From positions 19,614-83,613 of the forward strand of contig JAGFNX010000096.1 of the NCBI GenBank assembly GCA_017657125.1: a stretch of DNA of 64,000 bases, written 5' to 3'. Under the pieces are notes generated by a model. That model saw nothing but the letters and a program-made list of their open reading frames with translations. It did not search any database and was not told the DNA's origin. Positions within the stretch are counted from its first letter, which is position 1, and each line of letters starts with the position of its first letter. Shown piece by piece: positions 31,120 through 41,253 of this stretch. The DNA is from Scopulariopsis brevicaulis. Its lineage: Eukaryota; Ascomycota; Sordariomycetes; Microascales; Microascaceae. The translations under genes were made by a program, and so were the position numbers.

Positions 31120-33516
31120 TGCAAGACGGCTGAGACTGAAGAGTTGCAGTCGCTTGAGCGTGAGGCGGCGCAAATTTCTGGATCTCCAATGTGAATACTT
31201 AAACAACCACTTGATGAGTGTTGTCTCTTGGATATGTGGGGTAATATTACCGGATAGGGATGGACGCGGGATCCCCGCCGTGACAATTTCGGCACGGGTC
31301 GGAGTCTAAGGTCCCAGACGAGCCGAGCCGAAGGACCAGCAGATGTAGCTGGATTCTTGTTTGCCCATTTCCGCTTCGGAAACATTTTGTATGTGGATAC
31401 AACTGCTAATAGCCAGACAGCTCCGTTTGTCCTCAAGCATGATTTGGAAAATGCGATCAGGGGTGCAGCACATTAAGTCTCTCCGGGCATGCGCAAAACC
31501 AAGCACCATTGGAATCCAATATTACAGTCCGCTGGGTCATGAACTATGGAGGTGACATGCTTGACTGTGCTTCAGATGAAAGGAAGGCAGCCAAAGAAAA
31601 ATGTTTGTGTGGATATATTAGGTGCCGTCATCCTCTCAGGGAAAACGAAAAATGCATTTTGCTCCTGATGTAGGCCAGCTTGGCAAGTACGAGGAAAGGC
31701 CTAGCTTCAGTACAATGGCCTCGATGATAGCTTATATGAGGTGATATCCGGGCTCCTGGATAAGATCCTCTTTGCAATTGACACGACGGTTCAGAAAGAA
31801 CAACGATCGTGAAGAACGTACTTACGCACAAATGGTTGTACACTCTTGGAATAAGGAGGGGACTCGGGAAAATGGAGGAGACGCGGTTCCAAAATTCTTC
31901 GATCCAGTAATGTAAGTTGGCATACCATTGCTTTCTCCTCGGCCAGGATCAAAATCTGCCAACATTCCGGTCACATAGTTGGACCACGGAGACGCCAATG
32001 GAGACACTGCACCTTCACGGGAAGTAACAATGTCTGCTTCGACCAGTCCAATAACCAGAACGACTTTCGCATGTCAACCAGACAAGGAGTCATCCAACTA
32101 TTGGACGGAAGTTCTACTGCTGTCCATCCTGCGTTCCATCCTGTTATATCTTGTGCAGTATACTGTTGCGCAAGGCAGGGACTTGAGGGCTTGCTCGAAA
32201 ACAACAGAAATCCATCCGCGCGCAGGGCTGACAGAATACACGTAGTGTTACTCTTGCTGATGCGGCAGTGTGGGGACAATAATACAGGTCTAAAACAACA
32301 AAACGTTGAGGCGTAAAGATAGATTATCAGATTATCAGATTAATACGCCCGCTACTCTGACTGCCGTGTGCTCCATCTACCCTTCACGAGCTTATGCCAG
32401 CCGTTTTCCAGTGGAGGAACAGGGAATAATGCCTCGTACCTCGTGATTATCGCAATTCCGCGAGGATTCGGAAATCTCCTGATTATCTTTACTGAAGGAT
32501 TACTTGCGGGTCTTGAATCCTTCCAAATCCTACAATCCACCATGCGTTAGTGGAGTCGCCGGCCTAAGCGACGTCTTGTCTCGGCAAGGGACCCGACACT
32601 TCCGCTACCCCGTGGAAATTTAACCAACGTTTTATATAGTAAACTGCTATTAGTAGGGAGCAGCTCTATCACCCATAGGTTCACGCGCTCGGAACTGGCG
32701 AAGAAAAAGGGGCGGGGTGTGGTGGGGGGAGGGTTGGTGAGTCAACCGCGAGTTGCCCCTATTTCACGGTTCTGCTTGGGCATCACTTGTATGTGCAGTC
32801 GTAAGCGATCTCCGATCAACCTGCGACTTCCTTATCAATCTGTATGAATCCAAGGGCGGGCCTGCACTAGCTTCGACACCGTTCCAGCGCCATGGATCAG
32901 GGGCCCCAGTGTATCGCCGCGGCCCGCATCTTGGCGTCCACACGGAAGCGATCCCGGCGGTGTCCTTAAACTCATCGAATACAAGGGGCTTACTCTTTCT
33001 TCCAGTTGTGGGAGCGCATCTTATGTGACTGAGGGAGCCGTGGCGGTAGAGCCTATTGCTAGCCAGGAATGTCTCTGTACAAAGGTAGACTCTGCAACAG
33101 GTCCGGTTACATTGTAACCGTGGGTCACTTTAGGCGAGCTCCGTGCCAGTTCCAGGTTCTACTTTTCGATATCCTGCCGGACCTTGTTCTATACCGAGTA
33201 CGTACGTCGTATGCGGTATTATCCTGTAGATCTTCTCTTTCTCTTTCCCTAAAGAGAAGGCTCCTACACCTATAATCGTGCTAGCCGCTCCGAGCTCTGT
33301 CTAGGTGCGGGGAAGATGTAGGGACGCAAGCAGAGCCGTGACGGTGAGCCTGAGGATTGATTAGATTTTACCTTGTGGATACGCTTCTGACCATGTCAAA
33401 GCATTATAAAAGGAACATATTCCTCCTATAATCTAGGTGATATAGACATGTCCCAATCAAGCCATACTTCTCCTCTACTACAGAATTCACTCGCAGACGC
33501 TCAACAACATTATAAG
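31120..33516. other. Intergenic, 2.4 kb
   Basis: No supported gene. On the minus strand a frame stays open from about 32073 to 31826 and ends at a strong GTAAGT donor, so it could be a stray exon, but I recognise nothing in it. A short ATTATCAG direct repeat occurs near 32325-32340. Confidence 0.4.
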
Positions 33517-33823
33517 ATGCAGCTCCTCAAGGCTTTCGTTACCTCCCTCCTCATCACTTCCGCCGTGGCCGCCAATGTCCAGGGCGCCGACAAGCGCCAG
33601 ATGACCGAATGCGATCAGAACTGTCGGGCTGGGGTACGGAATATCCAACGAAATCTTCCGTCTTGATCATAGCCACTCTGCTAACATTACCTTCAGTGCC
33701 TCGCTGGACAGATGAATGGTGGGGCTTGTATTGACGGGTGAGTCCCTTGCTTTTCAACGTCTCACAAGACGGCTTATAAACATGCTAACTACAATTGTAT
33801 GTAGGCTGTGTACCTGCCATTAA
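33517..33823 (+). CDS. Secreted defensin-like (CS-alpha-beta) peptide, 58 aa
   Basis: Exons are 33517-33633, 33697-33737 and 33805-33823. Donors GTACGG and GTGAGT pair with acceptors CTTCAG and ATGTAG, branches CTAAC and GCTAACT are present, and frame is kept at both joins. Order: signal peptide (about residues 1-18, MQLLKAFVTSLLITSAVA), a short pro-part ending in the Kex2-type site ADKR, and a mature peptide of about 31 residues. The mature part has six cysteines spaced C-x3-C-x3-C-x9-C-x4-C-x-C, with a GG before the fourth Cys. This is the CS-alpha-beta order (CxxxC helix clamp, GxC, CxC) of invertebrate- and fungal-type defensins, with an unusually short first loop. Likely role: secreted antimicrobial or channel-active peptide. 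The in-frame Met at 33448 would bury the signal peptide. Confidence 0.75.
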
Positions 33824-35024
33824 GAATGGGCGTGCTTAGCGGACAAGTGATGTATTATTATGCAGGGAAGTAGGGGGAATCCCAATTACTGTTCATTGGT
33901 ACAAATTTTCTTTGGCTTTACAAAATAAATCTAGTTGCTCAGATAGCCAACCCTGGTTGTCCAGGTCATGACACTTGGCCAGATCTCCAGTCACAGGTTT
34001 CTGTCTGACTACTGACTGCTCGTGGCATTGGACACTATATTATCTCGGTCATGTTAATGTCCCCAAATCATGTTGCAAGTGGATAGATAACGATACACGG
34101 GAGAACCGGAGGCTTTACTCCTGACTTGAGTATCCTCGAAAAAGCTAACTATTCTATCCAACTTCATCGACTTCAACATCCATGGTCACCGCGACGCAAC
34201 GCAGCCTCCGTCAACAACCGCGAATTGATAGGGGCCAAGGACTAATTCTCAATTATTTACATTCCCGTAGTATACCGGTACCGCTTTGCAGCCAACCCCG
34301 ATCATAGGCTCGGATCCGGCGGTTCGGTTCGGATCCCATGTGCCGTTCCGGACCACTCCCGAGGAATGCTACCCAAGCTACGTGGGGCCGAAAGCCACCC
34401 CCGCTGGTGATTTATAAACGGTGTGTATCAATGGCGTGCTTGGTTATCCCTGCAACTGCCGACGAATTGACTCTCTTCGGCACTTCTGATACAACCTTGG
34501 GTAGGATTAAGACGCGCACCGTAAAGCCGATCTTTTATCGCCGTAGCCACTCACGTCAGTCGTGTTGGTAACAGCACAGACTCAGACTTAAAGCTGGCTC
34601 TGAACTGATTCTGTTCGAATGTGCCCACGGCGTGTTACTATAGAGTCCCCCAGGGGCCTCGTAAGCCAAAGGGCGGACAACAATGTACGCTAACTACTCT
34701 TGTAAATTCTACCACGCGACCCAATAGCTCGGTAGATATTACCCCGCAAAATCCCCAGAATAGGCTTGGGTCTTCAAGATCAAGGACAAGCTCTCCCCGC
34801 TCCAGCTCCCAGTCTCCCGGGACGTTCCCCACATCCCGGGTCCGTTGAGTGTCAAATCCCTACCTTTCAGCCCATCCTCCGTCAGTCGTACCTCTATATT
34901 ATGGAGTGAATCGCTACTCATAGGCCACTCGCGTCCACACCTTGGAAAACCTCTGTTTCCTTTAAGGCCTTGTCCGAGACGTCACTTGAACAACTACATT
35001 GTCTCCTATTGCCAGCCTCGGATA
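33824..35024. other. Intergenic, 1.2 kb
   Basis: No gene recognised. CGGTTCGGTTCGG, a double unit of the shared motif core, occurs at 34320-34332, about 690 bases before the next start codon. Confidence 0.45.
34320..34332 (+). promoter_or_regulatory. CGGTTCGGTTCGG motif
   Basis: Two overlapping copies of the CGGTTCGG core on the plus strand. It is rather far (about 690 bases) from the MFS gene at 35025, so its link to that gene is weak. Confidence 0.3.
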
Positions 35025-36821
35025 ATGGGCGTAGACGTTGAGTCGGTTAAAGCAGCACCTTCCGTGGCGGAGGACCTGAAGCCTTCGGTAAACCACACCG
35101 ACCACGCGGAGGGCAATGCACTCATAGTCGACAGGCACGGCGCCGTCCGGAAGGTGCCTATCCCGTCTAGCAACCCCAACGACCCGCTGAACTTCAAGCC
35201 ATGGGAGAAATGGGGCGTTATCGTCACCTGCTGCTGGTTTTGTGAGTCTCTCCCATATCTAAGGACGGAAACCTCCTTATCGCGATAGATGAGTGGTTGC
35301 TGATATGCCACCGTGTAGCGATCATGTCGCTGGCCCTCGCAGGCGGTCTGGGTCCGGTTCTGAACGTCTTCGGCGAACTCTATGCACCAGATGGCTACGG
35401 GCGATCTGACATTGCGCTCCTGTTGACACTTCCCTCCCTCTTCATTGGGCTAGGTAAGCTTTCCAGCGCCCATAGCTTAACACCGGTAGCGAAGACAATG
35501 GTAACTTACATCGATAGGCAACTTTATAATCCTCCCTGGAGCACTGGCGTTCGGTCGGCGACCAGTCTTCCTGATCTCTTCCGTTGTCTTGCTATTCGCA
35601 ACCATCGGTTCGGCCGCTTCGAACTCATACGTCGCTCACCTATCTACGCGCGTCGTGCAGGGCTTGGCAACGGGGGCTTCCGAGTCCCTCCTCCCCCTCA
35701 TGATTACAGAGGTGACATTTCTCCACGAGCGGGGCCAGATCTTCGGTTTATATTGGACAACTCAAACTATAATCGGCGCGGTGCTGAACCTGGCGAGCAG
35801 CTACGAGGTTGATGCGTTGGGGTGGAGGTGGTACTATTGGATCTTTACCATTGCCGTCGCTATTGGACTAGTCCTTGCAGTGCTCTTCGGGTTCGAGACG
35901 CGGTTTGCTCGGCCTGCGGTAAACTTGGATGGCCGCATCATCGTCACCGATGACTTCGGGGTTACGCGCGTCATTTCGGACGACGAGGCTCAAGAGTATC
36001 TCGAGCAGCATGGCGGCGAAGCTCCGTCTGAACACGACGATACGCCAAAGAAAACATACAGCCAGCTCCTGATGCCGTGGTCCGAGCCTCACCCTACTCC
36101 CTGGAAGATGATTGTCACTTCCTGGGCATACATGGCTCAGAGCATGGCCTCGCCGGCGATCCTCTTCGCGGTCCTTTCGAGCTCGGTCTGTCTTGGGTGT
36201 ACCGTTTGCATGTCACTAACATATGACACTGTACTCCGCTCGTACGGATGGCAACCACAGGATATTGGCCTCGTTAATGTCGCCTCCATCGTCGGCAGCC
36301 TACTTGGTTCGACGTATTGCGCATTTCTCGGCGAGCCATTCGTTTTGTGGATGGCGCGGCGCAACCACGGAATCCACAAGCCTGAGCACCGCCTGGTTGT
36401 TCTCGTCCCTATGGGGATACTCGGCGTCGCCATGTTGGTCCTCTACGGGTTCAGCGCGGAGTCGGGGGTAGAAGGCACGGGGGACAACTACTGGGGTGCC
36501 CTGCTGGGGTGGGGCTTCTTCCAGACGACGTGGATCGCCGTCTTGATTGTGACCACCACCTTCGCGGCGGAGGCAAGCCCGAAGCACCCCGGGCCTGCGT
36601 TGGTCATGGTCGTGGGCACGAAGAACCTCGTGTCCTTCGGCGTCGCATATGGCATGACTCCCATGGTCGAGCAGGGAGGTTACGCCTGGTCTTTCGGGGT
36701 TCTCGCTGGCATATTCGGCGCCATATTCGTGCTAGGTATTCCCGTGTACTTCCTGAATCCGAGATGGAGGCGGTACATTACCCGCAGGGAGGAGGAAAAG
36801 GGCGTCACCACTACTGATTGA
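35025..36821 (+). CDS. MFS transporter 3, 551 aa
   Basis: Exons are 35025-35241, 35319-35453 and 35518-36821, in frame. A soluble N-terminus of about 60 residues ends in DPLNFKPWEKW, close to the DPLNMGKWQK of MFS gene 1. Helix 2-3 carries GNFIILPGALAFGRRPVF, then LMITEVTFLHERGQIFG, which matches the MITQEIFFLHERSQG block of MFS gene 1. A charged loop of about 80 residues splits the two halves, and the second half has six helices. It is a 12-helix plasma-membrane transporter of the same fungal subgroup as MFS gene 1, with two introns at corresponding places. Its neighbours are the defensin-like gene and the aldolase. The substrate cannot be read from sequence. Confidence 0.92.
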
Positions 36822-37446
36822 CGTAGGCAGGACGTGGTAGTGATTGGACATCATGGAACAGACTGTGTCTTGTTTAGTGAGGCTCACTGGGATGTTACTA
36901 CTGGTGACCGCGAATAAGAGGATTGATTTTCCTGAAATGGCTAGTCGTGTTCCCCTCTTGCCATAAAGCCATGACGCTCCCCGGAATGGAGCAGATGATA
37001 GCCTAGAATAGAAGCCACACTCGATGTCGCTTCTTAGCCTAGATCCAGATTGACACTGTCAGTAGGAACGAGCCCTCGCCCTACATGGTTGGATTCTGTG
37101 TACTACTATTGCCAATGTTAAGGTGCAAACTTGCTCACCTTTACTGAGCGTCCCGCTTTGCATCATCATACACCAAGCGAGGGTCTGGAGCGAGGGAGAC
37201 TTCATGCGAGAGGTTATCTTGCGCATTTACTAGGTACTCGCAGTGACCTTTGTCAAAAAAACGCCAGTTCTGGTCCTGTTTCTTGTGGCCAGCCGCCTTC
37301 CAGCTGCAGGTCATAGGTTTCTATTAGTGAAACTCAGCAAGCGACTGTCTAAAGCATTAGAAATCGACTCTACACAGACAAGGGGAACAAACATAGCACT
37401 AGATAAAACTTCTATTGGCGATCTCCGCTAATCCTAGTTAACTATA
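36822..37446. other. Convergent intergenic between MFS gene 3 and the aldolase
   Basis: 3' flanks only; nothing recognised. Confidence 0.5.
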
Positions 37447-38313
37447 CTACGCCTTTCCTGAGCTCCCAAACCATCGCATATACACCTCGATAGCCTCCTG
37501 CATCGCCGCCGTCCCAGCCTCAATAACGCTCGTCAGCGGCTTCCCCTGCATCTCCCTCTGAACACGCGCGTAATGGTCATTCATTCCCTTGTTGATGTTA
37601 ATCTTCCTCACCCCGGCATTGATGCAACGCCTAAAGATCTCCTCATCAAAGGGGTCGGCGCCGTGAAGAACGAGGTGCACCCGATCGCCGACCGCCGCGT
37701 TGACGGACTCCAGGCGGTCGTACTCGAGCTGGATCCCCCGGGGCCCGTATTCGCCGTGGACGTTTCCGAATGCGGGGGCCAGCATTTCGATGCCGAGGTC
37801 AGTGAACACGAGTGCCTCTTCGGGGGTTGTCAGGATGCTGCCGAGGTCCGCCGTCTCGGGGACGCCGTCTTCACCGCCGTCTATCCGCCCCGGCTCCGCC
37901 TCCGTCGCGATCCCCCGCTCGTGACAGTAGTCCGTGAGCTCCCGCGTCAGCTTCAGATTCTCATCACGCTCGTAGTGGCTCATGTCAACCATGATACTAT
38001 CAAAGCCATCCTCAATATCCGCAGCCCGCCGAACCAGCTCCGGCGTTTGACAGTGGTCAAGGTGCAGCGACACCGGAACCTTGGCGTTGCGGCAGGCATC
38101 GGCGGCGGCCCGGACGAGGGTGGTGCCGGCGTAGGTCATCGCCCAGGGGAAGAGGAGGACCATGGCGGGGGAGTTGGCGGCCTCGGCGGCGCGGACTGTG
38201 GCGAGGATGGCCTCGAGGTTGTAACAGCACATTGCGGGGACTGCGTAGTTGCCTGCGCGAGCGGCGTTGAGGATGCGCATTGACTTGTTGTTTGACAAGT
38301 CTGGTTTCGCCAT
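37447..38313 (-). CDS. Class II fructose-bisphosphate/tagatose-type aldolase, 288 aa
   Basis: A single frame without intron. It matches zinc-dependent class II aldolases of the GatY/KbaY/FbaA type: NYAVPAMCCYN near the N-terminus, HLDHCQ with the catalytic Asp and the first zinc His, FDSIMVDMSH, FGNVHGEYGP and LVLHGADPF with the other zinc His residues, and KININKGMN near the phosphate site. It should split or form a ketose phosphate or a related hydroxy-acid phosphate in the cytosol. Fungal relatives often occur fused to or near 3-hydroxyisobutyrate/threonate-type dehydrogenases in four-carbon acid-sugar catabolism. Here the divergent neighbour is just such a dehydrogenase, which points to that pathway rather than glycolysis. 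The glycolytic enzyme of fungi is longer. Confidence 0.92.
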   Translation of the reverse strand: MAKPDLSNNKSMRILNAARAGNYAVPAMCCYNLEAILATVRAAEAANSPAMVLLFPWAMTYAGTTLVRAAADACRNAKVPVSLHLDHCQTPELVRRAADIEDGFDSIMVDMSHYERDENLKLTRELTDYCHERGIATEAEPGRIDGGEDGVPETADLGSILTTPEEALVFTDLGIEMLAPAFGNVHGEYGPRGIQLEYDRLESVNAAVGDRVHLVLHGADPFDEEIFRRCINAGVRKININKGMNDHYARVQREMQGKPLTSVIEAGTAAMQEAIEVYMRWFGSSGKA

Positions 38314-38855
38314 GTTGACGGTTGTGTTGTGTTTGATTGCTGCGATGTGAACTTCAATATGGCTTGTAAGCTCCTGTCGGGTACTGGGCTTGAACTCGAG
38401 TGTAGTGTTGGTTTAATATTAGGAAATATTAATAGCTGGCTGTAAGTATTAGTCCCGCGAGCCTTGCCTTTTACCAGTTCGTGTCGGCCAACGCTCCGGG
38501 TAAAGTCGGAGACTTGGCGCGCCAATCTGCTCTTGTCAACACCCGCGTTCACTAGCGCTGCGGGGTCTGTAGCATTTCCCCTCAATCCCCCTCATAGCTC
38601 CTCCTTGTGTCGGTTCGGATCAGCACAGGTCTCCAGGACTAACACCGTACAAGGCTAGACTCATGTCTCGGGGGGAACTCCGAGGGCCGGATGGGGCTTT
38701 CGGGGCGAACTCCGACGTGGGGGGTTATATGTTCTTCGGCACTACCTAGGTCTGAGATTCTTCTTATGTACGCATCGTTTATCCGAGATCGAGGATCAAG
38801 ACTAACAACCTAATACTTCATTCAGCTCTTTCAAGTCATTCATCACAGACCCAAA
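38314..38855. promoter_or_regulatory. Divergent promoter of aldolase and dehydrogenase
   Basis: This 542-base region lies between two outward-facing start codons. It contains CGGTTCGG at 38611-38618, the core of the motif seen elsewhere, and two GGGGxxAACTCCGA units near 38670-38715. No gene is seen inside. Confidence 0.5.
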
Positions 38856-40181
38856 ATGTCGGAGACAACTCCACTCGTTGGCTTCATTGGCCTGGGCGCC
38901 ATGGGCTTCGGCATGGCCACCCACCTCGTCAAGAACGGCTACAAAGTCACCGGCTTTGACGTGTGGGCCCCAACGTTGGAGAGGTTCAAGCAGGCGGGCG
39001 GTTACTGTGCGACTACGCCCGCCGAGGCCGCCCAAGGCAAGGAATATTGCGTGTGCATGGTTGCGACTGCGCAGCAGGCGCAGGTCGCCCTTCTCGACGG
39101 GCCCAACCCGGCGGTTCCCGCTCTAGCTCAAGGCGCTGTGCTGCTATTATGCTCGACCGTATCTTGCGGCTACGTCCAAGGTCTCGCGAAACAGATTGCC
39201 GATAGTGGTCGTCCGGACATCCAACTGGTCGACTGTCCTGTCTCCGGAGGCGCCCTCCGAGCCGGCAATGGCACCCTCTCCATAATGGCAGGCGCATCGA
39301 CCGAGGCCATTGACAAGGGCCGCCAACTACTACAAGCAATGTCAGACCCCAAGAGCCTGTACATCGTCGGCGGAGGCATTGGCGCCGGGAGTAACATGAA
39401 GATGGCCCACCAGGTCCTTGCAAACATTCAAATCCTCTCGGCGTCCGAAGTCATGGGCTTCGCCTCCCATCTTGGGCTGGACCTTCCCACGGCCGGTCAG
39501 GCCCTCGTCGAGTCGGATGGATGGAGCTGGATGTTGGGGAACCGGCTTCCGAGGATACTGCACCCTGAGCACCAGCCCAACGTCAGTGCTCTGACCATTA
39601 TCGTCAAGGATACCAACATCATTACGTCCGAGGCCAGGCGCTACGGCTTCCCGACGCCGATGACGAGCACGGCTGAGCAGGTATATCTCACGGGGCTCGG
39701 AAGGGGATTCGGACCCGATGACGACGGGGGCATGATACGGGTATATACCGAGGGGAAGGGCAAGATTGGTCCCGTCACTGGAAACGCGGGATCAGATGAA
39801 GAGAAGCTGAAGCTTGCGACGGCGTTGCTCAGGGGTATCCACCTCTGCGCCACGGCGGAATGCCTCGCGTTTTCGCACAAGGTCGGCTTGGACCTTGATC
39901 AGGTGCTGGAGCTCTGCATCAACGCCGCTGGCGGGAGCACCATGCTCACGCGCTTCGGGCCCGACATTATCGGGCTTCTACGTGGAGAGAGGCCCTCGAA
40001 TGTCGGTCTCGCTCTTGTGGCCGAGGAACTTCAGGAGGCCGTTGACGAGGCACACAGGCGCAAGGTGCCTTTGTTCCTTGGAACGCAAGCGCTTAATGTT
40101 CTGCGCCTGGCGTTGGTGCATAAGCCCAGGGAGGTTGTCGATATCGCCCCGGCTATGGCTGTGAAGGTTTGGACCGGCTAA
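38856..40181 (+). CDS. 3-hydroxyisobutyrate/L-threonate-type dehydrogenase with a doubled C-terminal domain, 441 aa
   Basis: A single frame. Residues 1 to about 165 are the NAD-binding domain: GFIGLGAMGFGMATHL with GxGxxG, and the substrate motif DCPVSGGALRAGNGTLSIMAG. The catalytic Lys is in GAGSNMKMAHQ. An all-helical dehydrogenase domain follows (about 175-300). The remaining residues look like a second copy of that domain, including a second ECLAFSHKVGLDLDQVLEL segment resembling EVMGFASHLGLDLPTAGQAL. Usual 3-hydroxyisobutyrate dehydrogenases have about 300 residues, so the extra 130 are notable. Family enzymes oxidise beta-hydroxy acids such as threonate or erythronate at C2/C3 with NAD. 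The divergent aldolase suggests a catabolic pathway for acid sugars. The DUF1537 kinase expected between the two steps is absent from this window. Confidence 0.9.
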   Translation: MSETTPLVGFIGLGAMGFGMATHLVKNGYKVTGFDVWAPTLERFKQAGGYCATTPAEAAQGKEYCVCMVATAQQAQVALLDGPNPAVPALAQGAVLLLCSTVSCGYVQGLAKQIADSGRPDIQLVDCPVSGGALRAGNGTLSIMAGASTEAIDKGRQLLQAMSDPKSLYIVGGGIGAGSNMKMAHQVLANIQILSASEVMGFASHLGLDLPTAGQALVESDGWSWMLGNRLPRILHPEHQPNVSALTIIVKDTNIITSEARRYGFPTPMTSTAEQVYLTGLGRGFGPDDDGGMIRVYTEGKGKIGPVTGNAGSDEEKLKLATALLRGIHLCATAECLAFSHKVGLDLDQVLELCINAAGGSTMLTRFGPDIIGLLRGERPSNVGLALVAEELQEAVDEAHRRKVPLFLGTQALNVLRLALVHKPREVVDIAPAMAVKVWTG

Positions 40182-41253
40182 GAGCCTTGCGATGGTAGAG
40201 TGAGATAGAAGCTAGAGCAATTGCAATATTCAGGACCATATGTTAAATCCATGGAAGTCAAACTCATGTCTGTTACGCCGAGCTGCTAAAGCAACCGAAG
40301 TCCTCCGCTTGCGATACTACGTCCTCAGCCCTCATTCCGCTTTACCACTTCCTATATTCGAGTCTACCGCGCGCCACGATAAACGTCGGGTTACAGTTTT
40401 AAGAGGAAGCCCGTCAGATCAGAAAAGCCTTTCGGACCATGTAGTCTACAGCAAATGAACAGGTTACTAGCGGAATTGTCGTCGACGTGCGGCGGCATGT
40501 GGGATAAATGCGGAGCCGAGATCCGGATGGTACCGGTTAGTACAATTGATTCGGCTTGTCGAAGGGGTTCGACCGAACCGAGCTGGTCTCGGAGCATACC
40601 CCTTACTGCTTTCGGTCACCGAATCGAGGAGACGTGAGGGTGGGCTCACTGCGGCTCTCTGATGTACCGAGACGAACTGCTGTGGGACATGAGGGTCTGA
40701 TCACGTCAGGACACGGGGATAGCTGCGACTGGTTATGACCGTTCTTAGAAAACAAAGCTATTGCTGGTACGGGTCATAACGAGTCAGGTGGATAGAGTGC
40801 CCTCTAATGTTGTCCACCGCCAGCTAACGATGGTATGCAGACGATACAAAAGGCAGCACGAGCTTCTCGCAGCTGCCTCTCCATAGACGTGGGCCAGGCA
40901 CACGAATAGATGCTAACATGATGAATATGACTTCCGTCGATCGTCGCTCCACAGGACGAGCCCGAGCTCCTATCCCCAAGTCAACTCCTGGCGGCCCCAT
41001 CCGGTCTAGCTACATCCCTCTCATACGGAGTCTTTCCCCGATACAAGACAGCCCGTAAAACCCAATGCCACTAGACGAACAGGTGAACAAAAGCGAAATG
41101 TGTATTAATATGAACCAATCCCAAAGTCTACCCCACGACATGAAGAAATAAAAAAAACCTCCCAGTACGAGCAAAAGCAAAAAGGACAACACCGCCACAC
41201 ACGCCGGAGCCGCCCAATGGAACCATGGTATCAACAGCTCATCCTCATCAACC
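40182..41253. other. Intergenic, 1.1 kb
   Basis: No gene recognised. It includes CCGAACCGAG at 40573-40582, here not close to any start codon; that region is the 3' flank of the dehydrogenase and of the Stu2-like gene. Confidence 0.45.
40573..40582 (+). promoter_or_regulatory. Isolated CCGAACCGAG motif
   Basis: Exact copy of the 10-mer, but between two gene ends. It is a counter-example to a purely promoter role and supports the alternative that the motif belongs to a dispersed repeat. Confidence 0.25.
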
